Positions 36,223 through 46,116 of a DNA stretch of 64,000 nt are shown here, piece by piece. The stretch is taken from contig NZ_QUEP01000008.1 of the NCBI RefSeq assembly GCF_003478035.1, positions 1-64,000 of the forward strand. Reading direction: 5' to 3'. Each line of letters begins with the position of its first letter. Within the stretch, counting starts at the first letter, position 1. The translations under genes were made by a program, and so were the position numbers. The notes under the pieces were generated by a model that worked only from the letters and a program-made list of their open reading frames with translations, was not told the origin of the DNA and ran no database searches. Origin of the DNA: Clostridium sp. OF03-18AA. Its GTDB lineage: Bacteria > Bacillota > Clostridia > Lachnospirales > Lachnospiraceae.

Positions 36223-37062
36223 ATGCGGAAACGCTTATTTGCGATAGTTCTTGCGCTGACAGCAGCAGTTGGGATTTCTGGCGGTACTGCGTCTGGCGCA
36301 GTAAGATCTGCGCAAGTCGATACGATCACGATGGACGCAGAGATGCCCGATGATGAGGTAGCGGTAGATCTCGGCTGGAAGACCCAGCAGGATAAAGGAC
36401 GCTGGATCGATAAGATGGGGATTGGTGATGATGTAAACAGCCTGCTCCTGATCATCAATAATCTGGATACCGAAACAGATACAGTAAAAACAACAAAAGA
36501 TCGTACCTCCAGCGAGAAGGTTGTCCGCGCGAAGAGAAAACAGCTTCCGGGGAACTCGAGACTTCTCTACCTCTCGAGAACGGATAACGGCTGGCAGGAA
36601 AATTTTTCGGTCAACTGCTATGTTTCCGGTGGACAGGATGATGATTCCGAGGCGTATGGCGTTTACCGTCTGGAAAGCACCTTCGGAAGCGAAAATGATC
36701 CGGGCAGCCTTGCACCGTACCGGAAACTTACGGAAAATGATTACTGGATCACGGATCCGGAAGCAGACGGTTTCGGCGTGATCGCCGGAAAGAAGCCGGA
36801 AGGACTTCCGGCGGCTCAATTTGTCAATCTGGAAGCAATGCGTGCTTTTTCTAATTTTGGAATGATATTAAAACCGGAGGAGGGTGCGGAAGGCTATCCG
36901 GCTCTGGTGGTAAACTGCCAGCAGTCCGGTGCGAAGAACAGATCTCTCTGCGGGATCCAGCTCGCCCAGTCCTATGTGAGAATGCTGATCCAGTCTATGG
37001 ATTCCGGGACCAGAATCATGATCGCCGGGGAAGTAGAAGATCTGGAAGATATGGTGAACTAA
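36223..37062 (+). CDS. Secreted L,D-transpeptidase-like protein with altered active site
   Basis: The 279-residue product has a signal peptide (about 1-26, ending near ASGA). Its core resembles the YkuD/L,D-transpeptidase fold: LLYLSRTDNGW, a YRLESTFGSEND segment, NDYWITDPEADGF, and C-terminal SLCGIQLAQSYVRMLIQSMDSGTRIMI-like spacing (about 243-270). Where the family has His then Gly-Cys, this protein has Asn (VVNC) and Leu-Cys, so normal cross-linking activity is doubtful. The start at 36223 follows AAGGAG by eight bases. It lies just before the ATPase/surface locus but is separated from it by a terminator and a repeat. Confidence 0.55.
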   Translation: MRKRLFAIVLALTAAVGISGGTASGAVRSAQVDTITMDAEMPDDEVAVDLGWKTQQDKGRWIDKMGIGDDVNSLLLIINNLDTETDTVKTTKDRTSSEKVVRAKRKQLPGNSRLLYLSRTDNGWQENFSVNCYVSGGQDDDSEAYGVYRLESTFGSENDPGSLAPYRKLTENDYWITDPEADGFGVIAGKKPEGLPAAQFVNLEAMRAFSNFGMILKPEEGAEGYPALVVNCQQSGAKNRSLCGIQLAQSYVRMLIQSMDSGTRIMIAGEVEDLEDMVN

Positions 37063-37076
37063 ATAAGAAGAGAAAG

Positions 37077-37117
37077 ATGCCTCATGGATACAGTAACGAT
37101 ATCCGGAGGCATTTTTT
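37077..37117 (+). terminator. Terminator after the transpeptidase-like gene
   Basis: ATGCCTC...GATA pairs with TATC..GAGGCAT (37077-37112), followed by TTTTTT. Confidence 0.85.
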
Positions 37118-37250
37118 GTGTAATAGGAAATTCCGAGGAATTTCCTATTACACAAAAGGCACTAACGCGCCAATGGTGCGCACCCGCGCGAAGATGTAGA
37201 TTGTCGCAAGCGACCGCGCGAGACGAGAGAATATGCCAAGGCGGAGTCTA
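37117..37250 (+). repeat. Interspersed palindromic repeat, copy D (most complete)
   Basis: The first element is a perfect 18-bp inverted repeat with only GA between the arms (37117-37134/37137-37154; arm begins TGTGTAATAGG). A spacer AAAAGGCACTAACGCGCC follows, then the hairpin with outer arms CCGCGCG/CGCGCG and inner GTCGC-AA-GCGAC (about 37194-37220). It matches copy B closely. The rest of the 510-base spacer holds only the promoter at 37461. Confidence 0.85.
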
Positions 37251-37460
37251 TTTTTTATGATTGGAAAATTCAAAAAGTTCCCCATGGCACAGAGACACAT
37301 TATAAAAAGACACATTATAATAGGAAGAGAAGCAGGACAAAATCTGTCACTGCACGGACAACAACCCTGAAATTTCACTGAACGGAATGGGTGAAATCCA
37401 TCAAATTTTATGTATTTTGTACAGAAATCGACGCAAATAGACAAAAAAATCATGGAAATA

Positions 37461-37489
37461 TAGACATTTTTTTCCAAACATGGTAGCAT
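37461..37489 (+). promoter_or_regulatory. Probable promoter of the ATPase/surface-protein operon
   Basis: TAGACA (37461-37466), 17 bases, TAGCAT (37484-37489). TATTAT at 37494-37499 is an alternative -10. It is the only promoter-like site found upstream of the twelve-gene run, which has gaps of 22 bases or fewer except for a 100-base gap before the c-like gene. Confidence 0.5.
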
Positions 37490-37572
37490 TATGTATTATG
37501 GGATACTTATAAACAGAAGTATGTGAAAAAGCTTACAGATATGTCCCCAGCATAATCAAGAGGTGAGAAAAA

Positions 37573-40500
37573 ATGTCGAAATACGGAAAACTGATTGCGA
37601 TCGGCGCAACGACGCTGCTTGCCGCCGCAGGAACATTATCAGCCGGGATCTTTATGTCATCAGCGAGAGAATCCTCGATGGCGGCGGATGGCTATGTTCT
37701 GTCGTCAGATTGGCAAAGTACGCAAAGCGAGAAAAGTGGGAGCGAAGAAACAGCCCCGGAATCGTACTATTTCTCCGGAGGAACAAAGGTAAGAGGAAAA
37801 TTCCCGAATGAACTTGTCTTTCACGATGTTGAAGGAACAAAGCGCAGCGTTGGGAAAGAAAGCTTCCTGCACTATGCAGATGGTTCTGCCAGCGCGCTGT
37901 CTGATGGCGTCCTTGTAAATCTGGATGATATCAACACAGGACTTGTAAACCACTATGGAGTAGAAAAAAATACCGTTATTGCGGCTTCAAACGGTGGATT
38001 CTCCGTTGAGAACAACGGGAATGAGATCTCCTTCAACAACTTTATCTGGAAGATCGGCGATGACCGCTTTATGCTCTACTCAAACGGCGCGTCCTTACAC
38101 CTGCCCTCCGGCGAGGAGATAGCAGTTGACGGATGGATCGAGGCGGAGTACCCGGAACAGGGAATTATCTGTCTTGCAAACGATACAACACAGTACCAGA
38201 TCGTTGCAGATGGTACATACATCACTCTGGGCAATGGAGTCCGCTATGACTTCGGTGACCAGATTATTTCTGATGCCCAGGGCAACAGCCGGATGACGTT
38301 TCAGGAGATGCTTCTGGATGCGGATGATAACATTCAGGTCCAGTCTGCAGAGGACTGGGTTGCACCGGAATTCGATTTTACAGTCGTTGACGGTCAGTCC
38401 GGTGAGGAAGGTGCAGCCGGAGAGACAGGCGCAGCCGGAGAGACCGGTGCGGCTGGTGAGCAGGGCGACGAAGGAAAAGAAGGAAAGATCGGAAACAACG
38501 GCGAAGACGGAGAAGACGGAGAAGATGGAAACGAAGGCCAGGACGGCGATGAAGGAAGCAGCGGAGATGATGGCTCCGATGGCGGAAGCGGTTCCAACGG
38601 TCAGAGCGGTTCCAACGGATCCGGTGGAAAAAAGGGTACGAACGGAAGCTTAAATAATCCAGAAACCCAGGCACAGGCCTCCTTCCAGATCACGGAATTC
38701 ACGCTGACAGCTGGTACTCTTGATGCAACCTTCACTGTAACCGATGAGGACGATGTCTTAAACGGTCAGGAAGGCAGCGTTTACATTTACGATAAGAACG
38801 GCCAGCCGGTCGAGCTTGAGGTAAGTGGGGAAGCGGACAACACGAGGATCAACTTCGCGGCAGATGAGACCTACACCGTGACATGTTCCAACTTAAGTCC
38901 GGATCAGGAATACCGTCTGGTCGTAAAATCCGGGTATCTGTTAAAGAATATTACGGGAAGCAGGGATTACATCAACCGTACCTTCTATACAGACAGTTCG
39001 GGATTAAACCTCGATAAGGCATATGCGAAGGAAGACGGATTCGTTGTAACCCTTGAGAGAATGGATTACTCTGAAGCGACCCAGGCAAGGATCACGATCC
39101 TTGATTCCAAGGGAAAAGAGATCATGAGAAAAGAGGTCAGTGCGACCGAGCTTGCAGATCACAGCAATCTCGTAACACTCGACACGGCTTCTGACTTTAC
39201 AGCCTTAAACGGCGGAAATAATACTCTTACGAGTGATAAGACTTACAGTGTAAAACTTGAGTCCTATGTGGGCGGAGTCTGGAAGACGAGCGGTACTACC
39301 CAGACATGGAAGACCTTAAAGAAGACTCCGAAATTTGACGGAAAACCGGCCGGCTACGCAAACAGCCAGACCTACTTTGATCTTTCTGTAAAAGTACAGG
39401 ATGAGGATGAGGCAGTTACCGGTTATACCTGGGAGATCCTGGATCCGGAGAACAGGGGTGCACTGATCGAGACCCTGACTTCCACGAAGCCGAATACCTC
39501 CCTCTATATCGGACCGACAAAAGATGGAAATAACAAGATCGAAAAAGGTCACCAGTACATTGTGCGCGTCACAATGAATTATTACGATAACGAAAAGAAT
39601 GTTGAAGTTACGAGTGAACCGTCCGAACACGGATTCATGATGACTTCCAAGGGTGAGGTTTCCCTTTACTATACCTGGAATGAGAATACCGCAGACCATG
39701 TAGTCGATAAGAACACAACTCTCGACGGTGTTCTTACCATCGACCCGAAGGAGTACGGCACGATCTTTTCATCAGAGACCTATCCGTTGGAGATCATGAT
39801 CGAGAGCAGCGGAAACTACACTTCGACGATGAAGATCAATTTAAACTCCAGAGACTCCAACTACTCAGATGGTGAAGGAAAATACAACATCCCGATCCGT
39901 CAGTACGGATTAAAGACAAAATCCAGCTACCGTATCTCCGCATGGGGCTACGTTGAGGATCCGGTGACAAAGAATTACACGAGAACATATCTCGGTGACT
40001 GCGTTGTAAGTACAGGCGAGCACAGCCCGATTTCCGTGAACGTTGTTCCGGACTCCTCTGTGAACGTCGGTGTATCGGTCTACTTTGGTGAAGATACCGA
40101 TACAGAGGACACTGCAAATCTTTCAACGAAATCGGTCAAGATGGTCCGCGCTGCGATCTATACAGGTGCCAACACCTCCGGAACTCCGCTGGGAGCCGGC
40201 CCGGTTGACGTTTATGTCGACAACACGAACAACAGCGAACCGTATACGGGTGATTTCGTCAGCAAGTACTGGGGCGAAAACGGACGTCAGAACGCATTAA
40301 AGATCAGCGCCCAGACCTTCGGTCTTTCCTCCGCAGAGCTGACAGCATCGAAATATACGATCGCGATCCTCGGCGTTTACGACTATACATATAACTACTC
40401 CTACCTGGCAGATTCTGCCCAGAACCTGTCAAATTATGAGAACCAGCTTCCGTTCGAGACGGGAAGTACCACTTACTACTCCGTAAGCTACGATGAGAAG

Positions 40501-43500
40501 GTTCCGGATTTCCCGAGCCCGCTGACTTCCGGTGTGACTGTGACTCCCATCACGAACGCGAAGGCAAACTCCTATCTGCAGGGAACGACAAAAGATAACC
40601 TTGCGGACGACACGATCGTCGGATATAACCTCCGCGCGAACTACAACAACGAAGGCGGACTTGCGAACTCTGTCACTTACTATGTAATGACGGAGAAGGA
40701 TATTCTCGGATATGAGAACGATTCCGATACAGATAAGGGAAATGATCCGACCGAGTGGACAGACTGGGGCAAGGATAACTCCCCGAAACTGAAATTTACG
40801 CTTCCGGTCAATGCGAATGACCGTTCGCTCCCGTCGATCAATATCTTCTTTATGGATCCGGTAAACGGCGTGACGAGCACGATGGATTCCGTATGGAACA
40901 CCTGGGGACTCCGGATGAGCGAGGAGGAGAAGGTCGGCAACACGAACGGCGGAGCTGCTTCGTACTTCAATAGTCCGTCGAACGGTACCGTCTCGATCTT
41001 TGCGGGACCAAACTCAAACGTCACGAGAGGATGGCACTATGTATTTGCATATAAGGCGAGACTGACCTTCCGAAACAACTCCAACTATATCTTCCCGGAC
41101 AATGTGACAGGAAGCTTCAGCAAGGGCACTTTGCTCTCATCGGGAGTTGTCGACACACCGAAGCAGTCTCCAGACGTAAAGATGTATATCGAAAAGATCG
41201 AGAAGGGCGGAGTGCAGTGGAAATACCGCTACGATGATGTGGATGAATCATCCATACTCGCACAGGCGGATATTATGGACGATGCCACACTCGGCGAAGT
41301 ATTCCTCGGTGCAAAGAGAATTTCACCGACAACAAATGAACTTTCTTATATCGGAACAGATGGCGATTACGGGATCATGAAGATGGCGATGGGAGATGCC
41401 ACACAGGTCTACACCATCAAGATGAATCAGGTCCTCTATAATGAGAACGATGTCATGGAGAACGGCAGCCAACCGACTTCAGCGACCCTGTCGCTGGCGT
41501 CCCATATGTATACGCCGCCGATGGAACCTTCCGATATAAAGAACAGCCTTGCTATCCGTGTGTCACATGCAAACAATTCCAATACGGTGCGCTTTGAGTT
41601 TATCGTAAAGAATAATGCGATCGATCTGAACCGCGTCAGCCGCGTAACCGTGACAGGAACACCGGAAGGCGGAACTTCGTATACCTCTTACTATGCTGGT
41701 TTTACCGGAACGACAGACGGAGGAAACCAGTATGTGGGTTATGATCTCTCCCTCTTAAAAGGAATTACGAGCGGAAAGAAGGTAACCTTTACAGTAAACC
41801 TTCAGTATGATTCCGGCTTCGGAGGTCAGTACTATCTGACGAATGCACCGGTCAATGAAAACAGCGCGGAAGGCACGACCGGAAATTATATCGTGGAGTC
41901 CCTTGACAACGGCGAGAGCAGCCAGTATATGGAGTGGTACTATACGATCAACGCAAACGGCAATCTTGTCCGCAAGGATCCGTACCTTCGGTCTACTCCG
42001 TGGATGGCAGCGTATACAGTCAAAGATGTGACGAAGATTGACAGTCTCTGGCCGGAGGATGCGAAGAAGAACAAAAAGGATGGAGATATTCTTCTGAAGT
42101 TCAAGAATAGATCGAATGTCTTCCCGTCCTCCTATACGGATGAACAGAAGGAGGAGGAATTCAATAAACAGGTCCTCCAGCTCCGCCTCGGAACTTCCGG
42201 TTACAAGGAAGTCGGCGGAACACTCCAGCCGCTTCTCAAGGTGGAGAAAAAACTCATGTTCGACAAGGATGCGGATGCAAACCAGATGTCTGTGACCGTT
42301 GGGACCTTAAGTCCGACGATCAATGATGTTATGAGAACGACAGCGCTTACAACCTGCCGCCTCCAGTTCCGTACCAACAGCCGTGATCTTCTGGCGGAAG
42401 AAGAGGACGGAAATAGATATATCGTGGTCCGCGTCTACAGACAAGGTGAGACGACAGGAGATCCGGTCTTTGAGGAAAAGATCCCGATCGAGGGAGATCA
42501 GGCTGCGTACTATACAAGCCAGATCACCGGTCTCAGCCAGAATACCGAGTATGAGATCCACGTTCTTGGAAAGGCAATGGGAAGCGATACCTTAAAGGAG
42601 CTTCTTGATAATGACAGGAACAGCGAAGCGATCTACTTTATCCAGACGATGGACGGAATGGATATCACCGGAATTAAAGCATCAGATATCAACTATGTAA
42701 GTTACACAGACAAGAGTGTGAATATTTCCTACGGTCTGTCCCTGACAGAGGGCTTCGATATCACTTATGAGCTGAAAGAAGTCGTAAATGGTGTTGAACA
42801 GCAGCATGTTGTGGCAGACAATGACGCGATCCTTGCGGCAATGGGCTATACAAAGAACAGCGATGGAACATGGATCGACAAGGACGGCCGCGCGAGAAGC
42901 TATATGTCCGAGATGACCGAAAAGATCGATCTCTCAAAGAACACACTGATGAAGCCTGGACACCAGTACCGGCTCTATATCCGTGCGAAGGATGCAAATG
43001 GTGAGTCCGTGATCGGAAACAGAAATTATTTTGCAACGATCAACTGGGATAAGCTGATCGATCCTGGCTTCTATGTAGAAACGAGACCGGTAAATAACGG
43101 ACAGGGACTCAGCATCTCGGTTACCCCGCAGGATCCGAACAAGGCATTTGCGGAAGGTAAATATGTGATCGCACTCTACGACAGCGACAACAAGATCGTT
43201 GAAAACAATGATCAGATGTGTGTCTGGGAAAAGAATGTTTCGGACGGTATTGTGACCGTTTCCACGACAGATAAGATCAGCAGCCTTGATTCAAACAAAG
43301 AATACAAGCTCCGTATCTATGCGAGAAAAGATCTGGAGAACAAGGGAACCGAGACGGGACTTACCTGGGGCGAGATCGAAAATATGGCCGATGCCCAGAA
43401 GCAGAGCTTTGCGGCTTACGAGTCTGCAGAGAAGACGATGGATACCTGGGGAGGTCGTTTCGACAGCATCCAGATCAAGAGAAATGCAGGAAACCAGATC

Positions 43501-43776
43501 CAGATCCTTGTATACAACGGTTATAATCTTGATAACATCAAGATGATCCAGACGACTGTAAACTGGGTTGACAGCCAGGGTACAGCTCATACCGAGAGTA
43601 AGACGGTATCAGCAGGAACGACAGGACTGTTTACACAGAAAGGAACAACGTCAACCTATACGACGACAATTCCGATCGAACTTTCGGAGGACGATGTCCA
43701 GTATGCGGTAACGATCCAGTTCCTGAAAGAAGATGGTGGTCAGATCTATAAAGATACGATCACATTTACTCCGTAA
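37573..43776 (+). CDS. Giant surface protein with collagen-like segment and many fibronectin-III-like domains
   Basis: The 2067-residue product has an N-terminal export signal or anchor (about 6-30) and a beta-rich N-domain with DG-type turns (about 60-270). A collagen-like stretch of 28 uninterrupted Gly-X-Y triplets follows (about 276-360); it is rich in Asp, Glu, Asn and Ser and has no proline. The rest (about 365-2067) is a string of fibronectin-III-like beta domains, recognisable by repeated L-P-x-T/Q-x-Y-x-L/V endings such as LSPDQEYRLVV and LSQNTEYEIHV. No sortase motif or C-terminal helix is present. A long extracellular fibre is likely. The start follows AGAGGTG. It is the first gene of the operon, 18 bases before the next. 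No exact family match is recognised. Confidence 0.9.
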   Translation: MSKYGKLIAIGATTLLAAAGTLSAGIFMSSARESSMAADGYVLSSDWQSTQSEKSGSEETAPESYYFSGGTKVRGKFPNELVFHDVEGTKRSVGKESFLHYADGSASALSDGVLVNLDDINTGLVNHYGVEKNTVIAASNGGFSVENNGNEISFNNFIWKIGDDRFMLYSNGASLHLPSGEEIAVDGWIEAEYPEQGIICLANDTTQYQIVADGTYITLGNGVRYDFGDQIISDAQGNSRMTFQEMLLDADDNIQVQSAEDWVAPEFDFTVVDGQSGEEGAAGETGAAGETGAAGEQGDEGKEGKIGNNGEDGEDGEDGNEGQDGDEGSSGDDGSDGGSGSNGQSGSNGSGGKKGTNGSLNNPETQAQASFQITEFTLTAGTLDATFTVTDEDDVLNGQEGSVYIYDKNGQPVELEVSGEADNTRINFAADETYTVTCSNLSPDQEYRLVVKSGYLLKNITGSRDYINRTFYTDSSGLNLDKAYAKEDGFVVTLERMDYSEATQARITILDSKGKEIMRKEVSATELADHSNLVTLDTASDFTALNGGNNTLTSDKTYSVKLESYVGGVWKTSGTTQTWKTLKKTPKFDGKPAGYANSQTYFDLSVKVQDEDEAVTGYTWEILDPENRGALIETLTSTKPNTSLYIGPTKDGNNKIEKGHQYIVRVTMNYYDNEKNVEVTSEPSEHGFMMTSKGEVSLYYTWNENTADHVVDKNTTLDGVLTIDPKEYGTIFSSETYPLEIMIESSGNYTSTMKINLNSRDSNYSDGEGKYNIPIRQYGLKTKSSYRISAWGYVEDPVTKNYTRTYLGDCVVSTGEHSPISVNVVPDSSVNVGVSVYFGEDTDTEDTANLSTKSVKMVRAAIYTGANTSGTPLGAGPVDVYVDNTNNSEPYTGDFVSKYWGENGRQNALKISAQTFGLSSAELTASKYTIAILGVYDYTYNYSYLADSAQNLSNYENQLPFETGSTTYYSVSYDEKVPDFPSPLTSGVTVTPITNAKANSYLQGTTKDNLADDTIVGYNLRANYNNEGGLANSVTYYVMTEKDILGYENDSDTDKGNDPTEWTDWGKDNSPKLKFTLPVNANDRSLPSINIFFMDPVNGVTSTMDSVWNTWGLRMSEEEKVGNTNGGAASYFNSPSNGTVSIFAGPNSNVTRGWHYVFAYKARLTFRNNSNYIFPDNVTGSFSKGTLLSSGVVDTPKQSPDVKMYIEKIEKGGVQWKYRYDDVDESSILAQADIMDDATLGEVFLGAKRISPTTNELSYIGTDGDYGIMKMAMGDATQVYTIKMNQVLYNENDVMENGSQPTSATLSLASHMYTPPMEPSDIKNSLAIRVSHANNSNTVRFEFIVKNNAIDLNRVSRVTVTGTPEGGTSYTSYYAGFTGTTDGGNQYVGYDLSLLKGITSGKKVTFTVNLQYDSGFGGQYYLTNAPVNENSAEGTTGNYIVESLDNGESSQYMEWYYTINANGNLVRKDPYLRSTPWMAAYTVKDVTKIDSLWPEDAKKNKKDGDILLKFKNRSNVFPSSYTDEQKEEEFNKQVLQLRLGTSGYKEVGGTLQPLLKVEKKLMFDKDADANQMSVTVGTLSPTINDVMRTTALTTCRLQFRTNSRDLLAEEEDGNRYIVVRVYRQGETTGDPVFEEKIPIEGDQAAYYTSQITGLSQNTEYEIHVLGKAMGSDTLKELLDNDRNSEAIYFIQTMDGMDITGIKASDINYVSYTDKSVNISYGLSLTEGFDITYELKEVVNGVEQQHVVADNDAILAAMGYTKNSDGTWIDKDGRARSYMSEMTEKIDLSKNTLMKPGHQYRLYIRAKDANGESVIGNRNYFATINWDKLIDPGFYVETRPVNNGQGLSISVTPQDPNKAFAEGKYVIALYDSDNKIVENNDQMCVWEKNVSDGIVTVSTTDKISSLDSNKEYKLRIYARKDLENKGTETGLTWGEIENMADAQKQSFAAYESAEKTMDTWGGRFDSIQIKRNAGNQIQILVYNGYNLDNIKMIQTTVNWVDSQGTAHTESKTVSAGTTGLFTQKGTTSTYTTTIPIELSEDDVQYAVTIQFLKEDGGQIYKDTITFTP
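38398..38653 (+). repeat. Collagen-like Gly-X-Y coding repeat
   Basis: Twenty-eight consecutive Gly-X-Y triplets, starting GEE-GAA-GET-GAA and ending GKK-GTN-GSL. Acidic X/Y residues dominate the first half, Ser/Asn the second. Confidence 0.92.
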
Positions 43777-43793
43777 CAGAAGGGGCGACAGAG

Positions 43794-45749
43794 ATGAAAC
43801 GAGCATTAACAGGAAAAGCAAAGCGGTCCTTCGTGATCTTTGCAGCGGCTGTGACAACAGCCGTTGCAGGGTTCAGCGTGGGGGTCGTGAGCGCAGCCAA
43901 TACTCAGTCGGAGAAATATGCGGTGCCCGCAGGCGGGACCGTATATGACAACAGCTACGCAAAGATCGAGATTGGCTCAGAAGGAAAAATATACCGCAGC
44001 TGGAATAAAGGATACAATCTGGTCGATGATAATAAGAAAGAATATTCTCTCGGACGCCAGACGGTTGCGTATGATCCGGGGGCAAAATCCCTGACGGTCT
44101 ACGGAGGCGGCTACCGGTTTTATCCGGATGGAACCGTGGAAAGACTTGACTCCCGCTATGAGATCACGGATCTCAGTGAACCGGCCTTTTACAAACTGAC
44201 AGACCGGAAATATCTGATGACCGGAAGCGGGATCACCGACAACACCGGAAGCCTTCAGGCAGAAGGCTGGGCATTTATGGTGGGCGACCGCTCCGGAAAT
44301 GTCCATGTGATGAACGACCTTCTTGATCTCAAGATCCTTGATGCACAATCCTTTAAGACCGGGGATATCACATTTACCGTGAAGGATGAAGCACTGGATC
44401 TCGGACTCGAGCGCACGGTCGATCTCGGTCAGGTCCTCGGCTCTTTAAAAGTCGTGGAAGATCCGTATAATCTCGGCCAGAAGCTCTACTCTTACACGAT
44501 CCGCGGCGGAGACGGCGGAAACGGCGGTGTCGGCGGAAGCGGCGGTGTCGGCGGAAGCGGCGGTCTCGGCGGTAAAGGCGGAAACGGCGGTCTCGGTGGA
44601 AACGGAGGCACCGGAGGTACCGGAGGCACCGGAGGTATCGGTGGATCCGGAGGTATCGGTGGGTCCGGCGGAAACGGCGGTTCCGGTGGAAACGGTGGAA
44701 ACGGCGGTGATGGCGGAGCAGGAGGAAACGGTGGATCCGGCGGACGAGGAGGCGATGGCGGAAGCATCGACAACAGCGGATCCGACCAGGCGATCTTAGG
44801 ACGCCAGTCCATGCAGTTAAAACAGGTGACAAGTGATTCTTCCTATATTGATACTTCGTTTGCGATTTCTGACCCGTTCGGATACTATGGTGTGATCGAG
44901 CTGCGTGTTTATGAGGCAAATCACTCTGCGAATGATGACAATTATATCGCGCACGCGTTTGTGAGCCCGGATGACAGTGATTACCGTTTTACGGAGAAAC
45001 TTCTTCCCAAGACGAAATACCGAGTGGTACTCGGTTACTATCCGGAATATGATGAGAGCGATGAGGACGAAGGTTCCTTCAAGGTCATGGATACCATGAG
45101 GGTCTGGACGAAGACGGTCAACTGCGATTTCACCGTCCGTTCCATCACGAGCTCCGGTATCGAGTATGCTCTCAGCATCAACGACGATTATCCGGCGTAC
45201 AGCGCAAGAGCCGTTCTCTATGATGAGAGCGGAAGCGAACTCAGCGAAAATGAGGTCGATGTCAGCGAAGCGGCAAACGGTGAAGTCACAGAATGGTTTG
45301 ATGCAGCGGTTGGAGAAGATGTGAGAACCTACCGTCTGGAGCTTCAGATCTTTGCAGCGAACAGCAGTCAGGCGACTGTCTTAAAGACGATCACGGCAAA
45401 GAACCCGTATTACAACAGCGGAAGCGGTTCCGGAAGCTCCGGTACATCCGGCGGAAGCACATCCGGTGGAAGCGCGTCCGGCGGAAGCACATCCGGTGGA
45501 AGCACGTCCGGTGGAAGCACATCTGGCGGAAGCACATCCGGCGGTACATCCTCCCAGGACGTTTCTTCCCAGGATGCATCTTCCCAGAATGTTTCGGACG
45601 GGACAACGGTGAATGATGACGCGGACAGATCTTCTTCCGAAAATAATTCGGAGATCGTCTTAAAGAGCGCTGAACCGCTGTTTGAGACAATCCCGGCGGA
45701 CAAGCCTCTGATCATCAGGACTGAAGATGAGACGAAGGTCGGGGAGTAA
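43794..45749 (+). CDS. Secreted surface protein with GGX polyglycine-II-like segment
   Basis: The 651-residue product has a signal peptide ending near VSA (about residue 34) and a beta-rich N-domain (about 45-235) like those of its neighbours. A run of about 29 GGX triplets follows (about 237-325), of the kind that forms polyglycine-II helix bundles in some adhesins and antifreeze proteins. Then come one or two fibronectin-III-like domains (about 335-540) and a Ser/Gly/Thr-rich tail with repeated TSGGS (about 556-585). No wall-anchoring motif or membrane helix is seen at the C-terminus. It shares its overall plan (export signal, beta domain, Gly-rich linker, Fn3-like) with the preceding protein and the 3566-residue protein. 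Confidence 0.88.
   Translation: MKRALTGKAKRSFVIFAAAVTTAVAGFSVGVVSAANTQSEKYAVPAGGTVYDNSYAKIEIGSEGKIYRSWNKGYNLVDDNKKEYSLGRQTVAYDPGAKSLTVYGGGYRFYPDGTVERLDSRYEITDLSEPAFYKLTDRKYLMTGSGITDNTGSLQAEGWAFMVGDRSGNVHVMNDLLDLKILDAQSFKTGDITFTVKDEALDLGLERTVDLGQVLGSLKVVEDPYNLGQKLYSYTIRGGDGGNGGVGGSGGVGGSGGLGGKGGNGGLGGNGGTGGTGGTGGIGGSGGIGGSGGNGGSGGNGGNGGDGGAGGNGGSGGRGGDGGSIDNSGSDQAILGRQSMQLKQVTSDSSYIDTSFAISDPFGYYGVIELRVYEANHSANDDNYIAHAFVSPDDSDYRFTEKLLPKTKYRVVLGYYPEYDESDEDEGSFKVMDTMRVWTKTVNCDFTVRSITSSGIEYALSINDDYPAYSARAVLYDESGSELSENEVDVSEAANGEVTEWFDAAVGEDVRTYRLELQIFAANSSQATVLKTITAKNPYYNSGSGSGSSGTSGGSTSGGSASGGSTSGGSTSGGSTSGGSTSGGTSSQDVSSQDASSQNVSDGTTVNDDADRSSSENNSEIVLKSAEPLFETIPADKPLIIRTEDETKVGE
44503..44772 (+). 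repeat. GGX coding repeat
   Basis: About 29 in-frame GGX triplets, X being mainly Asn, Ser, Val, Thr, Ile, Leu, Asp. The DNA repeats GGCGGA/GGAGGT-type units. Confidence 0.9.
45448..45548 (+). repeat. Ser-Gly coding repeat (TSGGS units)
   Basis: In-frame units close to SGGST are repeated about seven times, with nearly identical DNA (GGAAGCACATCCGGT type). Slippage could change the copy number. Confidence 0.8.
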
Positions 45750-45798
45750 TCGGAAACAGGTTATTATGAGAAAAACAGGATCGGGATCCTGTTGATAA

Positions 45799-46095
<297 letters not shown>

Positions 46096-46116
46096 TCGAA
46101 AGGCAGGTGCAAGACC

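Noticed and set aside
44374..44919. Long minus-strand Arg/His-rich and Pro-rich open frames over the GGX region
   Set aside because: They are the reverse reading of the GGX repeat in a well-supported plus-strand gene, with extreme composition and no ribosome binding sites.
44503..45548. Possible CRISPR array or minisatellite
   Set aside because: The repeats are in-frame coding triplets without regular unique spacers or cas genes nearby.
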